64,000 nucleotides of DNA. Origin: JACVRW01 sp963811055 (GTDB taxonomy: Bacteria > Actinomycetota > Thermoleophilia > Solirubrobacterales > Thermoleophilaceae). This document shows positions 27,352-35,067 of this stretch, piece by piece. The notes beneath the pieces are model-generated. The model saw nothing but the letters and a program-made list of their open reading frames with translations, did not search any database and was not told the origin of the DNA. Location: positions 682,001 through 746,000 of the forward strand of contig CAWEPQ010000001.1 in the NCBI GenBank assembly GCA_963811055.1, read 5' to 3'. How positions within the stretch are numbered: position 1 is the first letter of the stretch; every line of letters starts with the position of its first letter. The position numbers were made by a program, and so were the translations under genes.

Positions 27352-27981
27352 ATGACATCGAAGAACGGTAAGTCGAAGTCCAACCGCGCCATGGAGGGCA
27401 ACGCACACAAGGTCCCGGAGCCGCCGATCGCCCAGCGGCTCCACGAGCTGCGCCAGGAGCACCGGCTCACGATGCGCGGGCTCGCGGAGCTGGCGGGCGT
27501 GTCCGCGTCGCTCATCAGCGACGTCGAGCGGGGCCGGGTGGAGCCCTCGATCTCCGTGCTCAAGCGGCTCGCGGCGGCCCTGGACACGACGCTCATCTAC
27601 TTCTTCTCCGAGACCGGTCCCTCCCAGGACCGGGTCGTGCGCAAGGGCGACCGGCGCGCGCTCGGAGGGCCGGCGTTCGCGGGCAAGATGGGCACGGGCA
27701 TCCACTTCGAGCTGGCGTCTCCCGACAGCACCGAGACGATCGAGGCGATCTACGGCCGCTACGACGTGGGCGCCTCGATGGGCGACGAGCCCGTGACCCA
27801 CGAGGGTGAGGAGTGGGGAATGGTCCTCAGCGGACGGCTGAAGGTCTGGGTCGGGGACGACATCTACTTCCTCGATCCCGGCGACTCGATCTCATTTCTG
27901 AGCACGATCCCGCATCGGCTCGCCAACGCCGCCGAGGAAGTCACGGAATACATCTGGATCGACACACCCAAGACGTTTTGA
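27352..27981 (+). CDS. XRE-family regulator with C-terminal cupin
   Basis: A 209-residue regulator. A basic disordered start is followed by an HTH_3 domain (about residues 25-80: RLHELRQEHRLTMRGLAELAGVSASLIS). A cupin domain (about residues 140-205) has THEGEEWGMVLSGRLKVWV and FLDPGDSISFLSTIPHRLAN. Such proteins sense small carboxylates, sugars or amines through the cupin and control the adjacent catabolic genes. ATG 27352 has GGGAG five bases upstream; GTG 27337 overlapping the permease stop is possible. It is the only transcription factor in the cluster and the best candidate for the shared operator. Confidence 0.85.
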   Translation: MTSKNGKSKSNRAMEGNAHKVPEPPIAQRLHELRQEHRLTMRGLAELAGVSASLISDVERGRVEPSISVLKRLAAALDTTLIYFFSETGPSQDRVVRKGDRRALGGPAFAGKMGTGIHFELASPDSTETIEAIYGRYDVGASMGDEPVTHEGEEWGMVLSGRLKVWVGDDIYFLDPGDSISFLSTIPHRLANAAEEVTEYIWIDTPKTF

Positions 27982-28000
27982 CCTCAGGAGGAACAGAAAA

Positions 28001-29170
28001 GTGAAGGCCATTGTCGTAGACGCCGAGTGGGCGCCCAGAGAAGGAGTGGTCGTCACTCCCGAGAACGAGGCGCGCCGCTGGGCGGTGAACGCCAACGAGG
28101 TTTACCGGAACCCCACGGTCACGCTCGAGGACCGCCCGGATCCCACCGGGCCCGGTCCCCGACAGATCATTCTCCAGGTTGGCGCCTGCGGCATCTGCGG
28201 CTCGGACGTGCACATGTTCGAGACCACGGACGAGGGTTACATGCTGCTCCCGTACCACATGCGCTGTCCCGTGGTCACAGGGCACGAGTTCGCCGGCAAG
28301 GTCGTGGCGGTAGGGAGTGAGGTGACCGAGTTCAAGGAAGGCGACCTCGCCACCGCCGAGGAGATCCAGTGGTGCGGCGTGTGCAACCCCTGCCGCGGCG
28401 GCTACTGGAATCAGTGCAAGTACGTGGAGGACCTGGGGTTCACCATCGACGGCGGCTTCGCGGAGTACGCCGTGGTGGACGTCAAGCACTGCTGGTCGCT
28501 CAACGGACTGCTCGAGCGCTACGGGAGCGAGGACATCGCCCTCGAGGTGGGCGCGATGTCGGAGCCCACGAGCGTCGTTTACGAAGGCATGTTCACGCGC
28601 GCGGGCGGGTTCCAGCCGGGACGCTCGGTGGCCGTGTTCGGCGCCGGTCCGATCGGCCTGGCGGCCGTGGCGCTGGCCAACGCGGCCGGCGCGGCCCACG
28701 TGTTCTGCGCCGAGACGCTGCCGGGACGCCTGGAGCTCGCCACGAAGATGGGCGCCACCCACGCCGTGGATCCCCGCGAGACGGACTTCGTGGCGCTCGT
28801 GGAAGAGGTGACCAAGGGCGAGGGCGTCTCGATGGCGGTGGAGTGCACCGGCAACTTCCAGGCCGTGATGGACCCGATCGAGCAGGTGATCGGCGTGGGC
28901 GGCAAGGTCGCGGTGGTCGGGATGGACGCTCGCCCTGCCGAGCTCCAGTTCATCCGGCACCAGCTCAAGGGCTCGTCCGTGCACGGCACGCTCGGGCACT
29001 GCGGCACCTGGGACTTCCCGAACGTGATCGCGCTGATGGGCTCCGGCAAGATCCAGATGGAGCACGCGATCACCAAGCGCCATCCCCTGACGAAGCTCGT
29101 GGACGCTGTCGAGGAGACCAAGAATCGCGCCGACGGCAAGGTCCTTGTCAAGCCCGGCATCGCGGCCTGA
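28001..29170 (+). CDS. Zinc-dependent dehydrogenase, IolM (scyllo-inosose 3-dehydrogenase)-like
   Basis: A 389-residue medium-chain dehydrogenase. Catalytic zinc ligands are in ACGICGSDVH and GHEFAG; structural zinc cysteines are in WCGVCNPCRGGYWNQC; the NAD site is VFGAGPIGLAAV. The unusually long N-terminus and segments such as TDEGYMLLPYH, LGFTIDGGFAEY and AMSEPTSVVYE resemble my recollection of the Thermotoga IolM enzyme, which oxidises scyllo-inosose. RBS AGGAGG lies 12 bases before ATG 28001. The Gfo/Idh and creatininase-family genes that follow complete a set similar to the Thermotoga inositol genes. Function remains inferred. Confidence 0.75.
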   Translation: MKAIVVDAEWAPREGVVVTPENEARRWAVNANEVYRNPTVTLEDRPDPTGPGPRQIILQVGACGICGSDVHMFETTDEGYMLLPYHMRCPVVTGHEFAGKVVAVGSEVTEFKEGDLATAEEIQWCGVCNPCRGGYWNQCKYVEDLGFTIDGGFAEYAVVDVKHCWSLNGLLERYGSEDIALEVGAMSEPTSVVYEGMFTRAGGFQPGRSVAVFGAGPIGLAAVALANAAGAAHVFCAETLPGRLELATKMGATHAVDPRETDFVALVEEVTKGEGVSMAVECTGNFQAVMDPIEQVIGVGGKVAVVGMDARPAELQFIRHQLKGSSVHGTLGHCGTWDFPNVIALMGSGKIQMEHAITKRHPLTKLVDAVEETKNRADGKVLVKPGIAA

Positions 29171-29198
29171 GGGCCGGGGGACCGGGGAGGGAGCGGAA

Positions 29199-30197
29199 AT
29201 GCGCTGGGGTGTCGTATCCACAGCCGCGATCAACGATCTCGTCCTGCCGGGGTTCGCGCGCTCGGAGCGGGCGGAGCTCGTGGCGGTGGCCAGCCGCGAC
29301 GCCGAGCGCGCCCGGAGCTACGCCGCCGAGCACGGCATCCCGCGCTCTCATGGGAGCTACGAGGAGCTGCTGGCCGACCCTGAGGTGGACTGCCTCTACA
29401 TCTCGCTGCCCAACGGGCTCCACCGGGAATGGACCCGGAAGGCGCTCGAGGCCGGCAAGCACGTGCTCTGCGAGAAACCGCTGACGATCACGGCCGCCGA
29501 GGCGGCCGGGCTGTTCGAGCTCGCCGAGGAGCGCGGCCTCCTGCTCATGGAGGCGTTCATGTACCGCCACCATCCGCAGACCCTGCGGGCCGTGGAGCTG
29601 GTCCGCGAGGGCGCCATAGGCGAGCCCGCGATCGTACGCTCCTGGTTCCACTTCGAGTGCGAGGACCCGTCCACGGACGTGCGCTACGACGCGGACCTCG
29701 GCGGGGGCGCGCTGCGTGACGTGGGCTGCTACTGCATCAGCTTCTCCAACCTGCTGGTGGGCGCGTCTCCTGGCGCGGTCTCGGGCGTGGCCCGCATGTC
29801 CGACAGCGGGGTGGACCAGCGCTTCGCGGGCTCGCTGTCCTATCCGGACGGCGCCCTGGCCACGTTCGACTGCAGCATCCAGGCGCCGCTCGAGTTCGGC
29901 CTGACCGTCCTCGGCACCGCGGGCGAGCTGCACATACCCACGCCCTGGTACCCCCACGAGCCGCCGATGAAGGTGCTGATCACGCGTGGCGGCGACGTGG
30001 AGGAGATCGCCACCGAGGGCGACGACTCCTACTTCCTCGAGATCGAGAACTTCACGGCGGCGGCCTCCGGAGACGGAGAGCCACGCGTGACCGCGGCGGA
30101 GACGCTGCGGACCCTGGACACAATCGACCGCCTCGTGCGGGCATCCGGTATCGACCGGGCCGCCCGTGCCGAGGCAGACCCGGAGCTCGCCACATGA
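29199..30197 (+). CDS. Gfo/Idh/MocA family oxidoreductase
   Basis: A 332-residue NAD(P)-dependent enzyme with a Rossmann N-terminus (WGVVSTAAINDLVLPGF), the family motif LCEKPLTI and a second-domain histidine-bearing FMYRHHPQT. The order of motifs is closest to dihydrodiol or xylose dehydrogenase-like members rather than classical myo-inositol 2-dehydrogenase, so the substrate is open. ATG 29199 has a GGGGAGGGAG site 6 bases upstream and matches the fold start; longer upstream starts would overlap the IolM-like gene. It overlaps the next gene (ATGA). Confidence 0.85.
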   Translation: MRWGVVSTAAINDLVLPGFARSERAELVAVASRDAERARSYAAEHGIPRSHGSYEELLADPEVDCLYISLPNGLHREWTRKALEAGKHVLCEKPLTITAAEAAGLFELAEERGLLLMEAFMYRHHPQTLRAVELVREGAIGEPAIVRSWFHFECEDPSTDVRYDADLGGGALRDVGCYCISFSNLLVGASPGAVSGVARMSDSGVDQRFAGSLSYPDGALATFDCSIQAPLEFGLTVLGTAGELHIPTPWYPHEPPMKVLITRGGDVEEIATEGDDSYFLEIENFTAAASGDGEPRVTAAETLRTLDTIDRLVRASGIDRAARAEADPELAT

Positions 30198-31051
30198 CCG
30201 AATTGCACTCGAGGTCGCTGCTCGACCTCAGCCCGCCCGACATCCGTGCTCATCTCGAGCGGGATGACTCGATCCTCATCCCGCTCGGATCCGTCGAGAT
30301 GCACGGGGACCACATGCCGCTGGGTACGGACATCTTCAACGCGATCGAGGTGTGCAGGCGGGCCGCCGACATCGCCGACACGCTCTACGGGCCGCCGATC
30401 TGGACGGGCTACAGCCCCCAGCACCTGCGCCAGCCGGAGAGCGGAATGGGCACGGTCACCTTCCGCGGCTCCACGGTGGCCTCTGTGATCCACGACACGG
30501 CGCGCTCGCTGATCCACCACGGCTTCAACCGCCTGATCTTCGTGAACGGGCACACGTCCAACACGAAGGTCACGGACCCGATCTTCCGCCAGCTCCGTTA
30601 CGAGACGGGGGCGATGGTCGCCATGTTCAAGCCCTACGGCGAGCGCTACCTCGGCCTGATCGAGGACCTCATGGAGAACCCTCCCGAGGAGACTCCCGGC
30701 TGGCACGCCAGCGAGCAGGAGACGTCGATCATGCTCGCCTACAACCCGGCGAACGTGCACATGGACCGCGCGGTGGACGCAAGGGCGCATGCGCCCGAAT
30801 GGCTCCCCGACGAGTTCGACAAGTCCGACGGCGCGTGGGATGCCCGCTTCAAGGGCTACGAGTACTTCTACTTCCCGATGGACCACGACGAGTTCGCGGA
30901 TCACGGCGTGATCGGGAACCCCAAGCGCGCGACGGCGGAGAAGGGCGACCAGATCTTCCAGCGCTTCGCCGAGTATCTCGCGGAGGCTCTCGACGCCCTC
31001 CGCAAGGTGCCGGTCGAGGTCACGAGCCGCCGCTTCGTCAACAAGGCATGA
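30194..31051 (+). CDS. Creatininase-family hydrolase, IolN-like
   Basis: A 285-residue metal-dependent amidohydrolase-like protein. The creatininase signatures are IPLGSVEMHGDHMPLGTD (metal-binding Glu, His and Asp), FVNGHTSNTK and HASEQETSIMLAYNP. The family includes creatininase, FAPy deformylase and mycofactocin peptidase; a Thermotoga member, IolN, is reported to open a diketo-inositol ring. An IolM-like dehydrogenase two genes upstream makes a ring-opening role plausible. Creatinine itself is unlikely, as no creatinase or sarcosine oxidase is present. Translation is coupled to the Gfo/Idh gene. Confidence 0.82.
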   Translation: MTELHSRSLLDLSPPDIRAHLERDDSILIPLGSVEMHGDHMPLGTDIFNAIEVCRRAADIADTLYGPPIWTGYSPQHLRQPESGMGTVTFRGSTVASVIHDTARSLIHHGFNRLIFVNGHTSNTKVTDPIFRQLRYETGAMVAMFKPYGERYLGLIEDLMENPPEETPGWHASEQETSIMLAYNPANVHMDRAVDARAHAPEWLPDEFDKSDGAWDARFKGYEYFYFPMDHDEFADHGVIGNPKRATAEKGDQIFQRFAEYLAEALDALRKVPVEVTSRRFVNKA

Positions 31052-31087
31052 CCTCGGAAACCCGTCCACAGCGACCAGGGAGAACAC

Positions 31088-31858
31088 ATGGCTGAGCGTT
31101 TCAACGGCAAGCGGGTACTCGTCACGGGGGCCGCGCAGGGCATCGGCAAGGCGATCGCCACGGCGTTCGTCGCGGAGGGTGCTCGGGTCTGCCTGACCGA
31201 CCTCAACGGCGACGGCGTGGCGGCCACGGCGGCGGGGCTCGGGGATGACCAGGTGGCATTGCAGCTCGACGTGACCGACGCGAAGGCCGTGCGATCAACG
31301 GTCGATCGCGCGATCTCGGAGCTGGGCGGGATCGACATCCTGATCAACAACGCCGGCACGATCACGATGAAGCCCACGGTGGAGCTCACCGAAGAGGACT
31401 GGGACATGAACATGGACGTGAACGCCAAGGGCGTGTTCCTCTGCACCCAGGCGGTCCTGCCCCACATGCTCGAGCGTGGCGACGGAGCGGTGGTCAGCAC
31501 CGCCTCACAGGCGGGCAAGCGCGGCTACAAGCTGTTCAGCCACTACTGCGCGTCCAAGGCGGCGGTGATCAACTTCACACGCGCCGTCGCGGTGGAGGTG
31601 GCGCCCCACGTCCGGCTCAACTGCGTCTGCCCGGGCATCGTGAACACGGACATGATGGAGCGCGAGTACGCGTGGGAGAACGAGATGACCGGCGAGCCGA
31701 AGGACTCGATCAGGGAGCGCTGGATGTCGGGGATCCCGATGGGCCGCTTCCAGGAGCCCGAGGACGTGGCCGGCCTGACGCTGTTCCTCGCCTCCGACGA
31801 CGCCAGCGAGATGACGGGTCAGGCCATCAACATCACGGGCGGCATGGTCATGGACTGA
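31088..31858 (+). CDS. SDR family oxidoreductase
   Basis: A 256-residue classical short-chain dehydrogenase: cofactor motif TGAAQGIG, NNAG, catalytic serine in VVSTASQAGKRG, YCASK for the Tyr/Lys pair, and a C-terminal GGMVMD. An acidic residue after the second strand (CLTDLNG) favours NAD(H). RBS CAGGGAG lies 9 bases before ATG 31088. It closely resembles the SDR at 33.3 kb, so the two may act on successive or isomeric hydroxyl groups. Confidence 0.9.
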   Translation: MAERFNGKRVLVTGAAQGIGKAIATAFVAEGARVCLTDLNGDGVAATAAGLGDDQVALQLDVTDAKAVRSTVDRAISELGGIDILINNAGTITMKPTVELTEEDWDMNMDVNAKGVFLCTQAVLPHMLERGDGAVVSTASQAGKRGYKLFSHYCASKAAVINFTRAVAVEVAPHVRLNCVCPGIVNTDMMEREYAWENEMTGEPKDSIRERWMSGIPMGRFQEPEDVAGLTLFLASDDASEMTGQAINITGGMVMD

Positions 31859-31878
31859 CCCGCCGCGGGCGGGGTCAG
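31855..31878. terminator. Bidirectional hairpin between convergent genes
   Basis: CTGACCCGCC and GGCGGGGTCAG can pair around a GCG loop with one bulged G. The arms include the TGA of the SDR and the TGA (minus strand) of the Dabb gene. It probably ends both transcripts. Confidence 0.55.
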
Positions 31879-32156
31879 ACGGTGATGTCCGCGACCACGA
31901 TCTCGGTCGCGATCCGGCGCAGATGCTCGACCACGGGCTGATGCGCGGGGTGATCGCGATACACCCGGAGGGCGTCCTCGTCGAGCACGTCCACGGTCAG
32001 GGCGCAGTCGTACCCCGCGGCGTTGATCGGGGGGCCAACCGACAGCGCCTCGATCGCGTCGATCTGTCCGGGTAGGGCGGCGAGCTCGGCGATCAGCGCG
32101 TCCAGCTCACCGCGGGCCTCGTCGGCAACCGAGAACACAACTATGTGGCGAATCAC
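31875..32156 (-). CDS. Dabb family protein (stress-responsive A/B barrel)
   Basis: A 93-residue protein with the Dabb/EthD-like ferredoxin fold, starting IRHIVVFSVADEARGELDAL and containing GYDCALTVDVLDEDALRVYRDHP. Dabb domains dimerise and occur in small enzymes such as cyclases and dehalogenase-like proteins, as well as stress proteins. GTG 32156 is chosen because AGGAGG lies 7 bases upstream. The gene is divergent from the second zinc dehydrogenase and shares the operator-bearing promoter region with it, so it probably belongs to the pathway. Confidence 0.83.
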   Translation of the reverse strand: MIRHIVVFSVADEARGELDALIAELAALPGQIDAIEALSVGPPINAAGYDCALTVDVLDEDALRVYRDHPAHQPVVEHLRRIATEIVVADITV

Positions 32157-32167
32157 GTCCAGCCTCC

Positions 32168-32193
32168 TGTATGGTCCCACCGAACAATCCGGG
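32168..32193 (+). promoter_or_regulatory. Putative operator in divergent promoter, matching 22216-22243
   Basis: The sequence TGTA-T-GGTC-CC-ACCGAACAA followed by TCCGGG matches the element at 22216 at 17 of its first 20 positions. It lies between the Dabb gene and the second zinc dehydrogenase gene, overlapping the Dabb ribosome site, so binding there could repress both directions. Confidence 0.55.
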
Positions 32194-32231
32194 AGACAGA
32201 GCCGCTAGATGTCCAAGATATCGAACGCATC

Positions 32232-33239
32232 ATGAAGGCCGCCGTCTTCGAGGGTGAGGGCACCGTATCCGTTCTGGAGCGGCCCCGGCCGGCGGCGGAG
32301 CGCCCGGACGACGTGGTGATCAAGATCGTGGCGAACGGGCTCTGCGGGTCCGACCTCCGCGCCTTCGCCACGCCGCCCGAGATGGCCTACGACCAGGGCG
32401 TGATCGTCGGGCACGAGTTCACCGGCCCGGTGGCCGAGGTGGGATCGGACGTGCGCTCGCTGTCGGAGGGCACGCGCGTGGTGGCCATCCCGAACATCAA
32501 CTGCCAGGTGTGCTGGTACTGCCGCTCGGGGCACACCAACCTCTGCGAGAACTTCGTGCACATCGGTTCGATGCGCGACGGCGGAGCGGCCGAGTACTGC
32601 GTGGTGCCCGAGCGGATGGTGCTCGAGGTGCCCGACGCGATCGACGACGAGCTTGCGACCCTCACCGAGCCGCTTGCCTGCGTGCTCAACGGGACCCGCA
32701 CCGCGGGCGCCCAGCCCGGGGACACTGTCCTCGTGCTCGGTGCGGGCCCCATCGGACTGCTGTACCTCCTGCTGCTCAAGGCCGCGGGCGCTCGTGTGAT
32801 CGTCAGCGAGCCCTCGCCCGCGCGTGCGAAGACGGCGGCGGAGCTGGGGGCCGACGAGGTCGTGGATCCCACGGCGGCCCCGCTCGCGGAGCAAATCGCC
32901 CGGCTGACACCGCGCGGCGCCGACATCGCGGTGGATGCGGTGGGCATGCTCCTCGCGGACGCGGTGGCGAGCGTCCGCAAGGGGGGAAGGGTCCTGGTGT
33001 TCGGCCTGAACGATCGCGCTCGTGCCGAGTTCGGCGAGTCGGACCTCTCCTATCGGGAGCTCTCGATCGAGGGCGTGTATATCGCCAAGGGCACGTTCCC
33101 ACTGGCCCTGACGCTCCTCGAGCGGAACGAGCTCGGCTTCGAGCGGCTGATCACCCACCGCCTGGAGCTCGACAACTTCTGGGATGCCGTGGAGCTCTCC
33201 CGCTCGGGCGACGCGATCAAGGCGCTCGTCAAGCCCTGA
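32232..33239 (+). CDS. Zinc-dependent polyol dehydrogenase-like protein
   Basis: A 335-residue medium-chain dehydrogenase of the sorbitol/threonine dehydrogenase class. Catalytic zinc ligands are in NGLCGSDLR and GHEFTG, structural zinc cysteines in CQVCWYCRSGHTNLC, and the NAD site is VLGAGPIGLLYL. It is shorter than and distinct from the IolM-like enzyme at 28.0 kb. ATG 32232 begins the conserved fold. It opens the second operon of the cluster, running without large gaps to the alpha/beta hydrolase at 41.0 kb. Confidence 0.88.
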   Translation: MKAAVFEGEGTVSVLERPRPAAERPDDVVIKIVANGLCGSDLRAFATPPEMAYDQGVIVGHEFTGPVAEVGSDVRSLSEGTRVVAIPNINCQVCWYCRSGHTNLCENFVHIGSMRDGGAAEYCVVPERMVLEVPDAIDDELATLTEPLACVLNGTRTAGAQPGDTVLVLGAGPIGLLYLLLLKAAGARVIVSEPSPARAKTAAELGADEVVDPTAAPLAEQIARLTPRGADIAVDAVGMLLADAVASVRKGGRVLVFGLNDRARAEFGESDLSYRELSIEGVYIAKGTFPLALTLLERNELGFERLITHRLELDNFWDAVELSRSGDAIKALVKP

Positions 33240-33292
33240 TCTCAATGAGCGACGACCGACACGTCCCTGACCGTGCAGTGGCCTGAGTCCCC

Positions 33293-34075
33293 GTGACCGG
33301 CAGCTTCGACGGTGCGTCGGTGATCGTGACCGGAGCGGCCCGCGGCCTCGGTCGCGGAATCGCGGAGGCGTTCCTGCGCGAGGGTGCGAGCGTCCTCATC
33401 TGTGACGTGAACGAGGGTGGCGTCACCGCGACCGGAGAGGAGCTGGCATCGGGGCACGACGCGCCGGTCGAGTCGATGCACGCCGACGTGGCGGTGGCGG
33501 ACGACATGAGCGCGGTCGTGCGGCACGCGACAGAGCGGCACGGTCCCGTCGACCACCTGGTGAACAACGCCGGGATCGTCACGATCGCCGCGCTGACCGA
33601 CACGACCGACGACGACTGGGACCGCGTGATCGCGGTGAACCTCAAGGGCGTCTTCCTGGGCATGCGGGCGGTGCTGCCGCAGATGCTCGAGCGCGGCCAC
33701 GGGTCGATCGTCAACATCGCCTCGCAGGCGGGCAAGCGCGGTAACCGCTACATCGCGCCCTATTGCGCGTCCAAGGCGGGCGTGATCAGCCTGACGCAGA
33801 CCGCGGCGCTCGAGGCGGCTCCCCACGTGCGGGTCAACTGCGTGTGTCCCGGATTCATCAACACGGAGCTTCAGGAGGAGGAGTACGACGCGGTCTCGGC
33901 CATCACCGGCGAGGACCGCAACGCGATCAAGGCCGGCTGGGAGAGCGCGATGCCGCTGGAGCGCTTCCAGGAGGTCGAGGACGTGGCCGGCGCAGTGCTG
34001 TTCCTGTGCTCCGACGCGGCGTCCCAGACCACCGGCGAGGCCCTGAACGTGAGCGGCGGGATGGTGATGGACTGA
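33293..34075 (+). CDS. SDR family oxidoreductase
   Basis: A 260-residue classical SDR: TGAARGLG, NNAG, serine in VNIASQAGKRG, YCASK, and C-terminal GGMVMD. VLICDVNEGG carries an acidic residue that favours NAD(H). It shares many blocks with the SDR at 31.1 kb, including APHVR-NCVCPG and the last six residues, indicating a duplication within the cluster. The stop overlaps the ATG of the E1 alpha gene (TGATG). Confidence 0.9.
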   Translation: MTGSFDGASVIVTGAARGLGRGIAEAFLREGASVLICDVNEGGVTATGEELASGHDAPVESMHADVAVADDMSAVVRHATERHGPVDHLVNNAGIVTIAALTDTTDDDWDRVIAVNLKGVFLGMRAVLPQMLERGHGSIVNIASQAGKRGNRYIAPYCASKAGVISLTQTAALEAAPHVRVNCVCPGFINTELQEEEYDAVSAITGEDRNAIKAGWESAMPLERFQEVEDVAGAVLFLCSDAASQTTGEALNVSGGMVMD

Positions 34076-35067
34076 TGGCGACCGGAGTGGAGACGGGGGT
34101 CGGCCAGCTGCTCGACCTGTTTACCCGCATGGCGCGCATCCGCGCCTTCGAGACCAAGGTGCAGGAGCTGTTCAAGCGCGCGGCCCTTCCCGGCTTCGTG
34201 CACCTCTACGTGGGTGAGGAGGCGGTGGCCGTCGGCGCCTGTTCCGTGCTGCGCGACACCGACCGGATCACCAGCACGCACCGAGGGCACGGCCACCTGA
34301 TCGCCAAGGGCGCCGACCCGGGCCGCATGATGGCCGAGCTGCTCGGGCGCGTGGACGGCTACTGCAAGGGCAAGGGCGGCTCGATGCACATCGTCGACTA
34401 CTCGCTCGGGATCCTCGGCGCCAACGGGATCGTGGGCGGAGGCCTGCCGATCGCCACCGGCTCGGGGCTCTCCGACCGCGTGCTGGGGCGCGACGGCGTG
34501 ACCGTCTGCTTCTTCGGCGACGGCGCGTCCAACCAGGGCGTGCTGCACGAGTCCCTGAACCTGAGCGCGATCTGGGCGCTCCCGGTGATCTACCTCTGCG
34601 AGAACAACCACTACACGGAGTGGATGCGCACGGAGGACATCACGGCCGGGGCGATCGCCGATCGCGCCAAGCCCTTCGGGGTGCCGGGGGTGAGGGTCGA
34701 CGGCAATGACGTGCTCGCCGTGCGCGCGGCCACCGCCGAGGCCGTCGAGCGTGCGCGCCGGGGCGATGGCCCGACCCTGATCGAGGCGGACACCTACCGA
34801 CAGCTCGCCCACAACGAGGGGGAGGAGGTCTTCTCGGGGCCGTACCGGCCCCAGGACGAGATGGACGCCTGGCGGGCTCGCGACCCGCTGACGGTCTTCC
34901 GGACGCACCTCCTCGAGGAGGACGTGGCGGACGCGGACCGTCTCGACGAGATCGAGCGCCAGGAGTCCAAGCACATCGAGGAGGCGCTGGCCTTTGCGCA
35001 GGAGAGCCCGCTGCCGGCACCCGAAGCGGCCCTCGACGACCTCTACGCCGGAAGGGAGACCGCGTGA
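34075..35067 (+). CDS. Thiamine-dependent dehydrogenase E1 alpha subunit (acetoin/pyruvate dehydrogenase type)
   Basis: A 330-residue E1 alpha. The TPP-Mg motif is CFFGDGASNQGVLHESLNLS to LCENN, the phosphorylation-loop region has STHRGHGHLIAKG, and GKGGSMHI is typical of AcoA/PdhA. E1 decarboxylates a 2-oxo acid or cleaves an alpha-hydroxyketone and passes the acyl unit to lipoamide. AcoA-like proteins act on acetoin. It is coupled to E1 beta by overlap. No E2 acyltransferase or E3 gene is present, only a lipoyl domain. Confidence 0.9.
   Translation: MATGVETGVGQLLDLFTRMARIRAFETKVQELFKRAALPGFVHLYVGEEAVAVGACSVLRDTDRITSTHRGHGHLIAKGADPGRMMAELLGRVDGYCKGKGGSMHIVDYSLGILGANGIVGGGLPIATGSGLSDRVLGRDGVTVCFFGDGASNQGVLHESLNLSAIWALPVIYLCENNHYTEWMRTEDITAGAIADRAKPFGVPGVRVDGNDVLAVRAATAEAVERARRGDGPTLIEADTYRQLAHNEGEEVFSGPYRPQDEMDAWRARDPLTVFRTHLLEEDVADADRLDEIERQESKHIEEALAFAQESPLPAPEAALDDLYAGRETA

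Noticed and set aside
30194..31051. Creatinine degradation role for the creatininase-family gene
   Set aside because: No creatinase, sarcosine oxidase or hydantoinase genes are nearby; the context is dehydrogenases of polyol type.
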